Shown one piece after another: positions 31,488-41,131 of a DNA stretch of 64,000 nucleotides (positions are counted from its first letter, which is position 1; each line of letters begins with the position of its first letter). Made by a program: the position numbers and the translations under genes. The notes beneath the pieces were generated by a model, which was not told where the DNA came from, ran no database searches, and saw only the letters and a program-made list of their open reading frames with translations. Source of the DNA: Sorghum bicolor (lineage: Eukaryota; Streptophyta; Magnoliopsida; Poales; Poaceae); the NCBI RefSeq assembly GCF_000003195.3, contig NC_012871.2, forward strand, positions 21,830,658-21,894,657. The letters are read 5' to 3'.

Positions 31488-31956
31488 TGTGGGGGTATAA
31501 ACCCCTATACCCTTACTGCTAGACTTGGGCCAGGAGGCTCGGCCCATCACGAAGACAGTCCGAGGCTTGATCCAGCTGCTCGGAGTTTCGCACAAGAAAA
31601 CAAGACGTGGAGATCAAGCCGGATTCTAGTCGGTTAGAATAGGAATTGATATCGCACTATCTATGGCAATTGTAACCGACTAGGATTAGTTTCTAGATCT
31701 GTAACCCTGCCCTCTGGACTATATAAGGAGAAGCAAGGGACCCCCCCTATAAACAATTGATCTCAACCCAACGCAATCCACAGCAATACAATCAGATGCA
31801 GGACGTAGGTATTACGCCCACACGGCGGCCGAACCTGGATAAAAACCTTGTCTGTGTCTTGCGTCACCATCAAGTTCGTAGCTTGGGCACCGTCTACCGA
31901 TAAACTACTACCGTGGGTATACCCCAAGGTAGACTGCCGACTAGCTTTCGTCGACA
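31488..31956 (+). repeat. Element D 5' LTR
   Basis: This 469-bp LTR shares its first and last parts with the element C LTR. It has a TATA-like CTATATAAGG near 31719-31728, consistent with plus-strand transcription into gag. The matching 3' LTR is missing. Confidence 0.87.
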
Positions 31957-31957
31957 G

Positions 31958-31975
31958 TGGCACGCCAGGTAGGGG
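31958..31975 (+). other. Element D primer-binding site
   Basis: TGGCACGCCAGGTAGGGG starts one base after the LTR. Element C has the same site with one substitution. The priming tRNA was not checked. Confidence 0.78.
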
Positions 31976-32012
31976 GTGTGCGTACAGCTCTCCCGACGAA
32001 CAAGATGGTCAT

Positions 32013-33244
32013 TGTTGACGGTTCTTAAGTATCAATTTTAATTATCAAATAAACAAGAGAAAGGACCAATATGCAACCAACACCTAGAATTAGGGTTTGA
32101 TCGGATAGAATTCCACGAGTTTTGTTGTTTATCTGTTTCTGCAGGGGGTTATCAGGAAATAAGGAAGAAAGGCCCACATGTCGGGATTACATAGAGATAT
32201 CAATGCACCGCGTGATTTTCTACCATCTAGAAGACTCCAGAAGCCACGGGAAGAAGGAAGAGGCCGAAAGGGGCCAGGCCCAGGGCGCCCGCCCTGGTGA
32301 CCTAGGTGCCCGCCCCCTGCTGGACTCCATTCAGGACTCTCTTCGCACACGATGTTCCACCGACCTAATGGATCAAAGATAACGTAGTACCACCTCGCCT
32401 ACCGACCCAAAAATGCATAGAGGAGGAGGACTATATAAGGAGACCCCCTGGCCCCTGGAGAAGACAAGAAATTATCATAGAGATTGAGGGGTGCCCTCGA
32501 AGGAAAACCTCTTCTCTAATTAATATTTCTTTTTAGGCTTAGCAACCAATGTAAAGTAGAAATAGATCTTCTAGTTTCTACTAGATTGAGAGAGATAGAG
32601 TGGAGGTGTAGGTTGGAGGAAGCCCGGCCTGTCGGTGTCTACTCAAAGCTTGTACCTGCGGGATCAAGTTCTCCTAACCCGAAGCTTGCTCCTAGGATTC
32701 TTCAGTATTTCGACTTCTAAATTCTAGTAAGTTCTTGTTTTATTGTTCTTATGGTTTATGAGTTTACTTTAATCTCTTCGTGTAGAGTTTAGAGTAATTA
32801 TTGCTGGCGTAAACGTGGTGTTTAGGCTGGGGTACTCATAGATATTCCCTGACTAGCTAGACCGTGGTAGTAGTGAGGAACGTGACAATTCCGAGTTACC
32901 TTTGCAGACCATATCTCGTTAGCAGGAAGGATAGGGTTTATAGGTGCGGGTTGAACATCCTTTGTGGTGTCTAGATTCCGTTAGCCTCTCCAATAGAACA
33001 GTAGATCATCCTTACCAAGGTTAGAAGGAGGCTACGGTTGCAGTCTTCTCTATTTATCACTCACATCGAGAGACATTCTTTGTTGCCTAAGGGTTAGTAG
33101 CAATAGACCGGTTAGTCAGATGCACTCTTTCTCCTAGTGGTAAAAAAAATAAATACGATACTCTGGATAACCTCCCGGGTGAAGTGCTCACCGATATCCG
33201 TGCGCTTGCGGATCAATTCCTTATTGCGTTCCCAAATATCAACA
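32013..33244 (+). repeat. Element E 5' LTR
   Basis: This 1,232-bp LTR has a TATA box TATATAAG at 32432-32439, after a GC-rich block containing GGGCGCCCGCCC motifs near 32284. Comparison of the first 135 bases with the 3' LTR showed about six mismatches. Confidence 0.93.
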
Positions 33245-33252
33245 AGCATTTC

Positions 33253-33269
33253 TGGCGCCGTTGCCGGGG
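33253..33269 (+). other. Element E primer-binding site
   Basis: TGGCGCCGTTGCCGGGG lies eight bases after the 5' LTR. This is the well-known tRNA-Asp-type primer site of many plant Ty3/gypsy elements. Confidence 0.88.
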
Positions 33270-33378
33270 AGAAAGACGGTTTGCTGAGATAACCTTGAGT
33301 CTTACTACTAGCTTGTATCTATACTTTTATCTTTTCTTATCTTTTATATTCTGTATTTATTTTCTTTACTCTTACCTT

Positions 33379-36300
33379 ATGGAAAACCAAAATTCTAAAT
33401 CGATCCATGAGTCTGCAATCCCTTCAGTAACTTACCTTTTACCATGGGAATCATCACAGCCTATCCAAACATCCCAGTATAAGTTAAGTTATTGGTTGAT
33501 TGCTATGATTCAAAACCTATCTTTTTTGGGAAAGGAAGACGAAAACCCTTACCTTCACATTAGAGATTTTGAGCAAACATGTGATTGTCTTCGTATTGAA
33601 GGCATTTCTGATAAAACTTTACGTTGGAAGCTTTTTCCTTTTTCCTTAAGGGGAGAAGCTAGACAATGGTACAGTCAGAAGGTAAGTCAACAACGAGGTG
33701 AATGGGGAGTTTTACGAGCCAACTTTTGTCTAGATTTCTATTCCCTCGACCGTATAGCCAACCTTAGACTCGAAGTCCTATCTTTTAAACAAAAAGATAA
33801 TGAAACTTTGGGAAAATCCTGGAAACGTTTTTCTGATCTTTTAGAATCTGGTCCAAACCTTAATCTTGAAGACCCTATTCTTTTATTTCACTTTTTTCAA
33901 GGTCTTCAGAAAAATCACAAACAAATGCTACACACAATGTCTAGAGGTTCTTTCTTTCGCATCCCTACTGATGAAGCTAGAGTAATCCTAGATAGAATCC
34001 TAGAAGCAGAGATGGATAATACCCTTCATGATGAAACCTACGAAGCCGAAGTAGACACTCTGCCAAATTCTTCATCTACTTTAGCTATCCCAAGTTCTGA
34101 GCCACAAGAGGAAGATATTCCACCACCGGACTTCATGCTGGATCTAGAATCCGATCTTTTTGCCGATTTTGGAAATATTTCAAACTACCATTCTATTGAC
34201 AAACCCCAAAACGGCCAGTTTAGCATTTATTTGCCAAGTGAATATCAATTGAGAGAGCTTATCTCAGTCATGAGTAGTGAATGGTTGGAGGAATCAGAGC
34301 TTTCCTCTGATGTGATCCGTTTGAACACACCCTCTATAACTATACGCTGTGGTTATAATTCTGATCGATTTAATGCTCTTTATAATCCTGTTGTGGGGAT
34401 CAACATCATGTCTGAATCTTTTGCACTTAAACTATTTAAAAATCTTGTCTTAACCCCCACAACAAAGGTCATAAAGGAATCTTCGGGACGATTAATCCCC
34501 AGTCTTGGAATTATTAATGTCCTACCTCTTACGGTAGAAGGCTCCATGGTTCATTTGAACTTCTATATTTTTGATACATGGGACTTCGACCTGTTGATAG
34601 GACAACCTTTTAGAAGACTCCTTTATGAAGGTCATACTGGAAAGCTACACATTTCTTTTGGAAAAACTTTTAAAATCCCAATAACAATTTCACACTCCTT
34701 AAACAATAAGGCCGAGTCATATCTTTTGCCTGATCCTATGGAGGAGGTAAAGGCTGCATCTCTAGAGCTATTAGAAGAACCAGACTTAGAAGACGAAACT
34801 CCTTTCTTCATAGAAGAAGAAGCCGAACCTTCTGAACCTGAATCCTTAGATGAGTTTGCAGAAACACCTAGACCTCCCATAGAGCTTAAAACCTTACCAC
34901 CCGGTCTTATCTATGCTTTCCTAAACAATAATCCAGAGTTTCCTGTGATCATTAGCGATAAACTCACTCAGGAGCAAACTCTGCGATTAATGACCATTCT
35001 TGAAAAACATCACTCAGTTTTCGGCTACTCACTCCAAGATCTTACAGGAATCAGTCCTATGATTTGTACCCATCGTATTCCAATAGATCCTTCTGTTTCA
35101 CCTTCTCGAGAACCCCAACGTAGACTTAACAACACTATGAGAGAGGTAGTTAAAAAGGAAGTTATAAAGTTGCTGCATGCAGGGATTATATATCCTGCGC
35201 CGCACAGTGAGTGGGTGAGCCCAGTTCAAGTTGTGCCTAAAAAGGGAGGCATGACTGTTATTATGAATGAAAAGAACGAGCTAATTCCGCAACGCACCGT
35301 CACAGGATGGCGGATGTGCATAGACTATAGAAAACTAAACAAAGCCACGAGAAAGGATCACTTTCCTTTACCTTTTATAGATGAGATGCTAGAGCGATTA
35401 GCAAACCATTCGTTCTTCTGTTTCTTAGATGGATATTCAGGGTATCATCAGATCCCGATCCATCCCGATGATCAAAGCAAAACCACTTTTACATGCCCAT
35501 ATGGAACTTATGCTTACCGTAGAATGTCTTTTGGGTTATGTAATGCACCAGCTTCTTTTTAAAGATGCATGATGTCTATATTTTCTGATATGATTGAAGA
35601 GATTATGGAAGTTTTCATGGATGATTTCTCTGTTTATGGAAAAACTTTTGATAGTTGTCTTGAAAACTTAGACAAGGTTTTGCAAAGATGTGAAGAAAAG
35701 CACTTAGTCCTTAATTGGGAAAAATGTCATTTCATGGTTAGGGAAGGAATAGTGCTGGGACACTTAGTGTCTGAAAGAGGTATTGAGGTAGATAAAGCTA
35801 AAATTGAAGTAATTGAACAACTACCTCCACCTGTGAATATAAAAGGAATTCGAAGCTTTCTTGGCCATGCTAGTTTTTATCGTAGATTCATAAAAGATTT
35901 TTCATTTATTGCTAGACCACTTACTCTTTTGCTAGCCAAGGATGCTCCTTTCGAATTTGATGATGCATGTCTAACATCTTTCAATTTATTAAAGAAAGCA
36001 CTCATCTCTGCACCAATCATTCAACCCCCTGATTGGTCGTTGCCTTGTGAAATTATGTGTGATGCAAGTGATTATGCTATGGGCGCAGTATTGGGACAAA
36101 CTAAAAATAAGAAGCATCATGCAATTGCTTATGCCAGTAAAACTTTGACAGGAGCTCAACTTAACTATGCAACCACTGAAAAAGAGCTTCTGGCCGTTGT
36201 CTTTGCCATTGATAAATTTAGATCTTACTTAGTTGGAGCTAAAATAATTGTTTACACTGATCATGCTGCACTAAAATATTTGCTCACTAAAAAAGATGCT

Positions 36301-37773
36301 AAACCTCGCCTGATTAGATGGATCTTATTACTCCAAGAATTTGACTTAGAAATAAAAGATAAAAAGGGAGTAGAGAATTCTGTTGCTGATCACTTGTCTA
36401 GAATGTATTTTAAGAGTCCACAGGAAACCCCCATCAATGATTCACTCCGGGACGACATGCTCTACGGGATTAACAGGTCTGACCCCTGGTATGCAGATAT
36501 TGTTAATTTTATGGTTTCAGGGTATGTACCACCAGGAGCAAACAAGAAGAAACTTATTCAAGAAAGTCGTCCACATGTATGGGATGAGCCATACCTCTTC
36601 CGAGTATGCTCTGATGGCTTACTCAGGAGATGTGTGACCACTGAGGAAGGATGGAAGATCATCGACAGATGTCATTCATCACCATATGGAGGTCACTATG
36701 GAGCATTCCGTACACATTCAAAGATCTAGCAGTGTGGATTCTACTGGCCTACAATGTATGAAGACACGAAGCAATATATCAGAAGATGTGGGCCATGTCA
36801 AAGACACGGAAACATAAATACAAGGGATGCAATGCCACTCACCAACAACCTTCAGATTGAGCTCTTTGATGTCTGGGGAATAGACTACATGGGTCCATTT
36901 CCTCCATCAAAGAAGTGTGAGTACATCTTGGTGGCAGTTGACTACATCTCCAAGTGGGTAGAGGCACTACCTTGCAAGCATGCCGACAACGTCAGTTCAA
37001 AGAGGATGTTTGAAGAAATCATATTTCCAAGATTTAGAGTCCCCAGAGTAGTGATAAGTGATGGAGGAGCACACTTCATCGACAAACGCTTCAAGCAATA
37101 TCTATCAAAACATGGAATCCGTCACAACGTCGCTACCCCCTATCATCCTCAGACAAGTGGCCAAGCAGAGACTTCCAACAAGCAAATCAAGAATATTCTT
37201 CAGAAGACAGTAAATGAAATGGGAACGGCGTGGAAAGACAAGTTACCCGATGCACTCTGGGCATACCGGACTGCATACAAGACCCCAATTGGAATGTCTC
37301 CATACTAATTGGTATACGGGAAGACTTGCCATCTACCTGTTGAACTAGTGTTCAAAGCACACTGGGCCATAAAGAGATGGAATATGGACCTAGATGTTGT
37401 TGGAGATTATAGAAGAATGCAACTATCAGAATTGGAAGAATGGCGAGAGAAAGCATATCACAATTCAAAGATCTACAAAGAAAGAGTCAAAAGGTGGCAT
37501 GACAAGAGAATCAAGAAGAAGGAGTTCACACCCGGAGATAAGGTATTACTTTTTAATTCTAGGGTGAAGCTTTTCGGGCATGGAAAACTCCGGAGCAAAT
37601 GGGAAGGACCATTCAAGGTAATTAATTCATCATCCCATGGAGCTATCACACTTCAAAATGACGAAGATACGTTATTCAAGGTAAATGGTCAACGTCTTAA
37701 ATTGTTTTTAGAGCCCAATAAAGAATTAGAAGAAATAGACGTAATCCATTTTTTCCTTCCCATGGAGAATTAG
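33379..37773 (+). pseudogene. Element E gag-pol polyprotein with three nonsense codons
   Basis: From the ATG at 33379 (MENQNSK) one frame runs 1,464 codons to TAA at 37771. Gag includes WKLFPFSLRGEARQWY. The protease ends DLLIGQPF but its active-site loop reads NPVVGINIM, without the usual D-S/T-G. RT has GWRMCIDYRKLN, FLDGYSGYHQI and an intact FMDD site ([10 protein letters not shown]). RNase H has [13 protein letters not shown]. Integrase has [25 protein letters not shown] and GQAETSNK, all catalytic residues present. Stops are TAA at 35560, TAG at 36727 and TAA at 37306. The first and third replace Gln codons expected in ASFQRC and SPYQLVYG, consistent with C-to-T changes. Confidence 0.93.
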
Positions 37774-38057
37774 AGCCCAACCTTTTTAGTCTGATGTTTT
37801 CGGGTCATACATATATTTTCCTAATTAAGTTTGCATCTAGAAATGCGCTCAAGGAAGTGGGCCCACAGAGGGGCCAGAGAGAGGGCGGGCACCCAGATCA
37901 GGTGGGCGGGCGCCCAGCTCCTATTCCCCCTCGGTCCTGAATTTCTCTGTTATGGAAAATACACTTATGGTAATCCGAATAATCCCTCAGATGGAAAGTT
38001 TCGCACGCACATCGATGGGAGCAACCCGAACAACCCATAGAGGCACTTTTTGACCCC
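37774..38057 (+). promoter_or_regulatory. Spacer before the envelope-position ORF, with a GC box
   Basis: The spacer holds GGGCGGGCGCCCAG at 37904-37917, which is the exact reverse complement of CTGGGCGCCCGCCC at 40377-40390 in the 3' LTR. In both places a TATATAA-type box follows, within about 150 bases. It may be an internal promoter related to the LTR promoter. Confidence 0.45.
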
Positions 38058-38065
38058 TATATAAA
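38058..38065 (+). promoter_or_regulatory. Internal TATA box of element E
   Basis: TATATAAA lies 93 bases before the ATG of the 209-aa ORF. Initiation about 30 bases downstream would leave a leader of about 60 bases. The context CCCTATATAAACAG is a good plant core promoter. Confidence 0.6.
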
Positions 38066-38150
38066 CAGACCCTTGACCTCAGTTTTCAAACACCAAGCCA
38101 CCAAGCCTTCTCTCCTTCAATTAGAGCTTGATTAGTTCCTTGCTGCTCCA

Positions 38151-38780
38151 ATGGCCGAGAAGTACCACGATGATTGGGAAGTCGTCCCCTTCAACCTCAA
38201 CATGGAGCCTGTGGAAGACCCCGATGCCCGTGCTCTCGTCCCGGCCAACACAGAGCGACAGCTAGAAGCCATGCTATTACGCCAACGCAGCTCCGCCCAA
38301 TCCTACCATGCTCAACCAGTTCTCACCGCACCACCACAACCCCTACTTCTCAAGGGATCATCATCCAAGACGAAGACCACCATCAAGGTGCCAACCGGCA
38401 CAAGGATCCTTCCACCTAGACCCAATGAGAGGGTCGTTGGAGTCAAGACCAACCGGAGCGGCGAGATCAGCAGTATTCGCTACACTACGGAGGAGGAAAG
38501 GCCTTACTTTGAAGGGATTAGAGCAGCCAAAGTCTGTTTCATCCCTCCAAAGGCAGCCCCGAAGCATGCTCTCAATGCTTTTGAGACACCTCCCAAGCGT
38601 CACAAGACTATAATGGATATTGATGAGGACGTTCGCAGACTAGACAGAATTATCATAGACCTCCAGTCCTTGATTAATTCCCTCACTAGGCAGCTCTCTA
38701 ACCACAATACCATTATACTAGACCTTAGGCAGGATCTTACCAGTGCCAACAAGAAGATCAAAGAATTAGAGCGCCGCTAA
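38151..38780 (+). CDS. 209-aa ORF of unknown function in the envelope position of element E
   Basis: The frame is intact from ATG to TAA. I recognise no family. The N-terminus is acidic (EKYHDDWEVVPFNLN). The middle is Pro/Ser/Thr/Lys-rich with a KTKTTIKVP stretch, and PPKRHK near residue 150 could be a nuclear signal. The last 55 residues form a likely coiled coil with leucine/isoleucine heptads (DVRRLDRIIIDLQSLINSL). No signal peptide or membrane segment is visible, so it does not look like an envelope protein. It has its own TATA box at 38058, which suggests a separate transcript. That the frame stayed open while gag-pol gained stops may be chance given its short length. Confidence 0.65.
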   Translation: MAEKYHDDWEVVPFNLNMEPVEDPDARALVPANTERQLEAMLLRQRSSAQSYHAQPVLTAPPQPLLLKGSSSKTKTTIKVPTGTRILPPRPNERVVGVKTNRSGEISSIRYTTEEERPYFEGIRAAKVCFIPPKAAPKHALNAFETPPKRHKTIMDIDEDVRRLDRIIIDLQSLINSLTRQLSNHNTIILDLRQDLTSANKKIKELERR

Positions 38781-40087
38781 GTTATCTAGATTAGACCTTG
38801 AGGCAATGCATCTTAGTTATCTATCTTTAAATTCGGTTTAGGTTTACTATTATCATCAGTTTGCTATCAGTTTGCTACTAGTCTTTTGTAATAAATGCCT
38901 CAATATTAATAAAGAGTATTATTATTATTATGTCTTGTGTGTCTCTACTTTATTTTTGTGCAAGAAAGCAGAAAACAAGTATGGGGGAGATCCCTCGACA
39001 TGCCAAACACACTCCGACCACACCACTCCACGATTCAGGTACACACTCTGCACACTTTACTTTACACGTACACATATTTTGGATTATGCAGAATATTGTT
39101 TCCGACATGATAAATTAAAAAGATTAAAATATTTCTAATCATGATTAATCTCACTCTGTGATATTTCCTAAAACTTATAACTATTATAAAATCATTTCAA
39201 AACCCTGTGTTACTTAAGACAGTATGGAATGTGAGATGGTAGAGTATGAGTTTCTTATTCTTGATATCATTGTTGCTTGGAGAATTTATTTCAAAATTCT
39301 AGCTACCATCCTCAGTGTTTTATATGCCTGATAAAACTGAAAATATTAATTATGATTATAGAAGCTATCTACTCTGTATTGAGTTTGTTCAAAATGAGTT
39401 AGACCCTTGTTGAGAGATTTATCATGCTCCTAAGATCAAGACATTTATTCAGAAAGATTCACTCTTCCTAAGTATTATTGCATTAGAGGCATGGGCTATG
39501 CAAAAATAGAGATATTTCGAGGAAATAAAAAGGAGCAAGTGCTCGACAACCTCGCAGAAAAAATGGACAAGTGTCCGACAGTAGAATTAGGGTACCTCGG
39601 TATCCACTTAAAAAAAAGAGAGAAGAAAAAGAGAAAAAATGATAGCCCATGGTCCCTCTAATAAGCAATATGCCAGCAAGAGTTGACAAAGATTTTAATT
39701 TCCAAAGTCTTTGATCTAAGAGTATGACATTTCCCTCCTTGGATCCCGTTTTGATCAGGCAATAAATGCAAAGTAAGTATGCTTGAGAATTTTTGCAAAT
39801 TAAAACAACCTCAGTGAGATATATATAAAAGATAATGAGTGATCTGAGAAGAACCTATGAGGAAAAAGGTATGCTAACTTTCTTTCAAAAATATACAAAA
39901 AAACTCCAAGTGACAAGATTGAGAAGAAAGGATCTTTACTCTTAACCATAAACTTCTCTGACTATGGTACACAGTGGATTTTTAACACCCTGCAATTATA
40001 AAAAGAATGTTTTAAATGTTTACCCCAGATATTTTTCTTAACCATCCTTTTCTCGAGGACGAGTAAAAGCCTAAGTATGGGGGTATT
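38781..40087 (+). other. Long 3' untranslated region of element E
   Basis: AT-rich and without a coding frame. It holds an early polypurine-like AAGTATGGGGGAGAT (38977-38991), similar to the terminal tract AAGTATGGGGGTATT (40073-40087). An A/G-rich run near 39610-39640 is followed by sequence common to 3' regions of grass Athila-like elements. Confidence 0.6.
40073..40087 (+). other. Element E polypurine tract
   Basis: AAGTATGGGGGTATT abuts the 3' LTR. It is the expected plus-strand primer, preceded by CTCGAGGACGAG, which is common before the tract in Athila-like elements. Confidence 0.75.
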
Positions 40088-41131
40088 TGTTGACGGTTCT
40101 TAAGTATCAATTTTAATAATCAAATAAACAAGAGAAAGGACCAATATGCAACCAACACATAGAATTAGGGTTTGATCTGACAGAATTCCATGAGTTTTGT
40201 TGTTTATCTGCTTCTGCAGGGGGTTATCAGGAAATAAGGAAGAAAGACCCACATGTCGGGATTACATAGAGATATCAACGCACCGCGCGATTTTCTACCA
40301 TCCAGAAGACTCCAGAAGCCACGGGAAGAAGGCAGAGGCCGAAAGGGGCCAGGCCCAGGGCGCCCGCCCTGGTGACCTGGGCGCCCGCCCTCTGCTGGAC
40401 TCCATTCAGGACTCTCTTCACACACGATGTTCCACCGACTTAATGGATCAAAGATAACGTAGTACCACCTCGCCTACCGACCCAAAAACGCATAGAGGAG
40501 GAGGACTATATAAGGAGACCCCCCTGGCCCCTGGAGAAGACAAGAAATTATCATAGAGATTGAGGGGTGCTCTCGAAGGAAAACCTCTTCTCTAATTAAT
40601 ATTTATTTTTAGGCTTAGCAACCAATGTAAAGTAGAAATAGATCTTTTAGTTTCTACTAGATTGAGAGAGATAGAATGGAGGTGTAGATTGGAGGAATAA
40701 ACGTGGTGTTTAGGCTGGGGTACTCATAGATATTCCCTGACTAGCTAGACCGTGGTAGTAGTGAGGAACGTGACAATTCCGAGTTACCTTTGCAGACCAT
40801 ATCTCGTTAGCAGGAAGGATAGGGTTTCTAGGTGCGGGTTGAACATCCTTTGTGGTATCTAGATTCCGTTAGCCTCCCCAATAGAATAGTAGATCATCCT
40901 TACCAAGGTTAGAAGGAGACTACGGTTGCAGTCTTCTCTATTTATCACTCACATCGAGAGACATTCTTTGTTGCCTAAGGGTTAGTAGTAATAGACCGGT
41001 TAGTCAGATGCACTCTTTCTCCTAGTGGTAAAAAAATAAGTACGATACTCTGGATAACCTCCTGGGTGAAGTGCTCACCGATATCCGTGCGCTTGCGGAT
41101 CAATTCCTTATTGCGTTCCCAAATATCAACA
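40088..41131 (+). repeat. Element E 3' LTR with a 188-bp internal deletion
   Basis: The LTR matches the 5' copy except for scattered substitutions and loss of about 188 bp near 40697, where GGAGGAATAAACGTGG joins sequences that are separated in the 5' LTR. The missing part lies after the transcription start region. Confidence 0.92.

Larger units (their letters stand above)
32013..41131 (+). mobile_element. Element E: complete Athila-lineage Ty3/gypsy retrotransposon, 9,119 bp
   Basis: LTRs lie at 32013-33244 (1,232 bp) and 40088-41131 (1,044 bp), both TGTTGACGG to ATATCAACA. GTCAT at 32008-32012 and 41132-41136 is the target duplication. The 3' LTR lacks about 188 bp present in the 5' LTR. 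A primer site of the tRNA-Asp type follows the 5' LTR, and AAGTATGGGGGTATT precedes the 3' LTR. A single long gag-pol frame (33379-37773) is broken only by three nonsense codons. A separate ORF lies at 38151-38780. RT and integrase motifs place it in the Athila lineage. Confidence 0.94.

Noticed and set aside
38151..38780. Calling the element E ORF an envelope protein
   Set aside because: It has no signal peptide, no membrane segment and no cleavage-like motif. Only its position fits.
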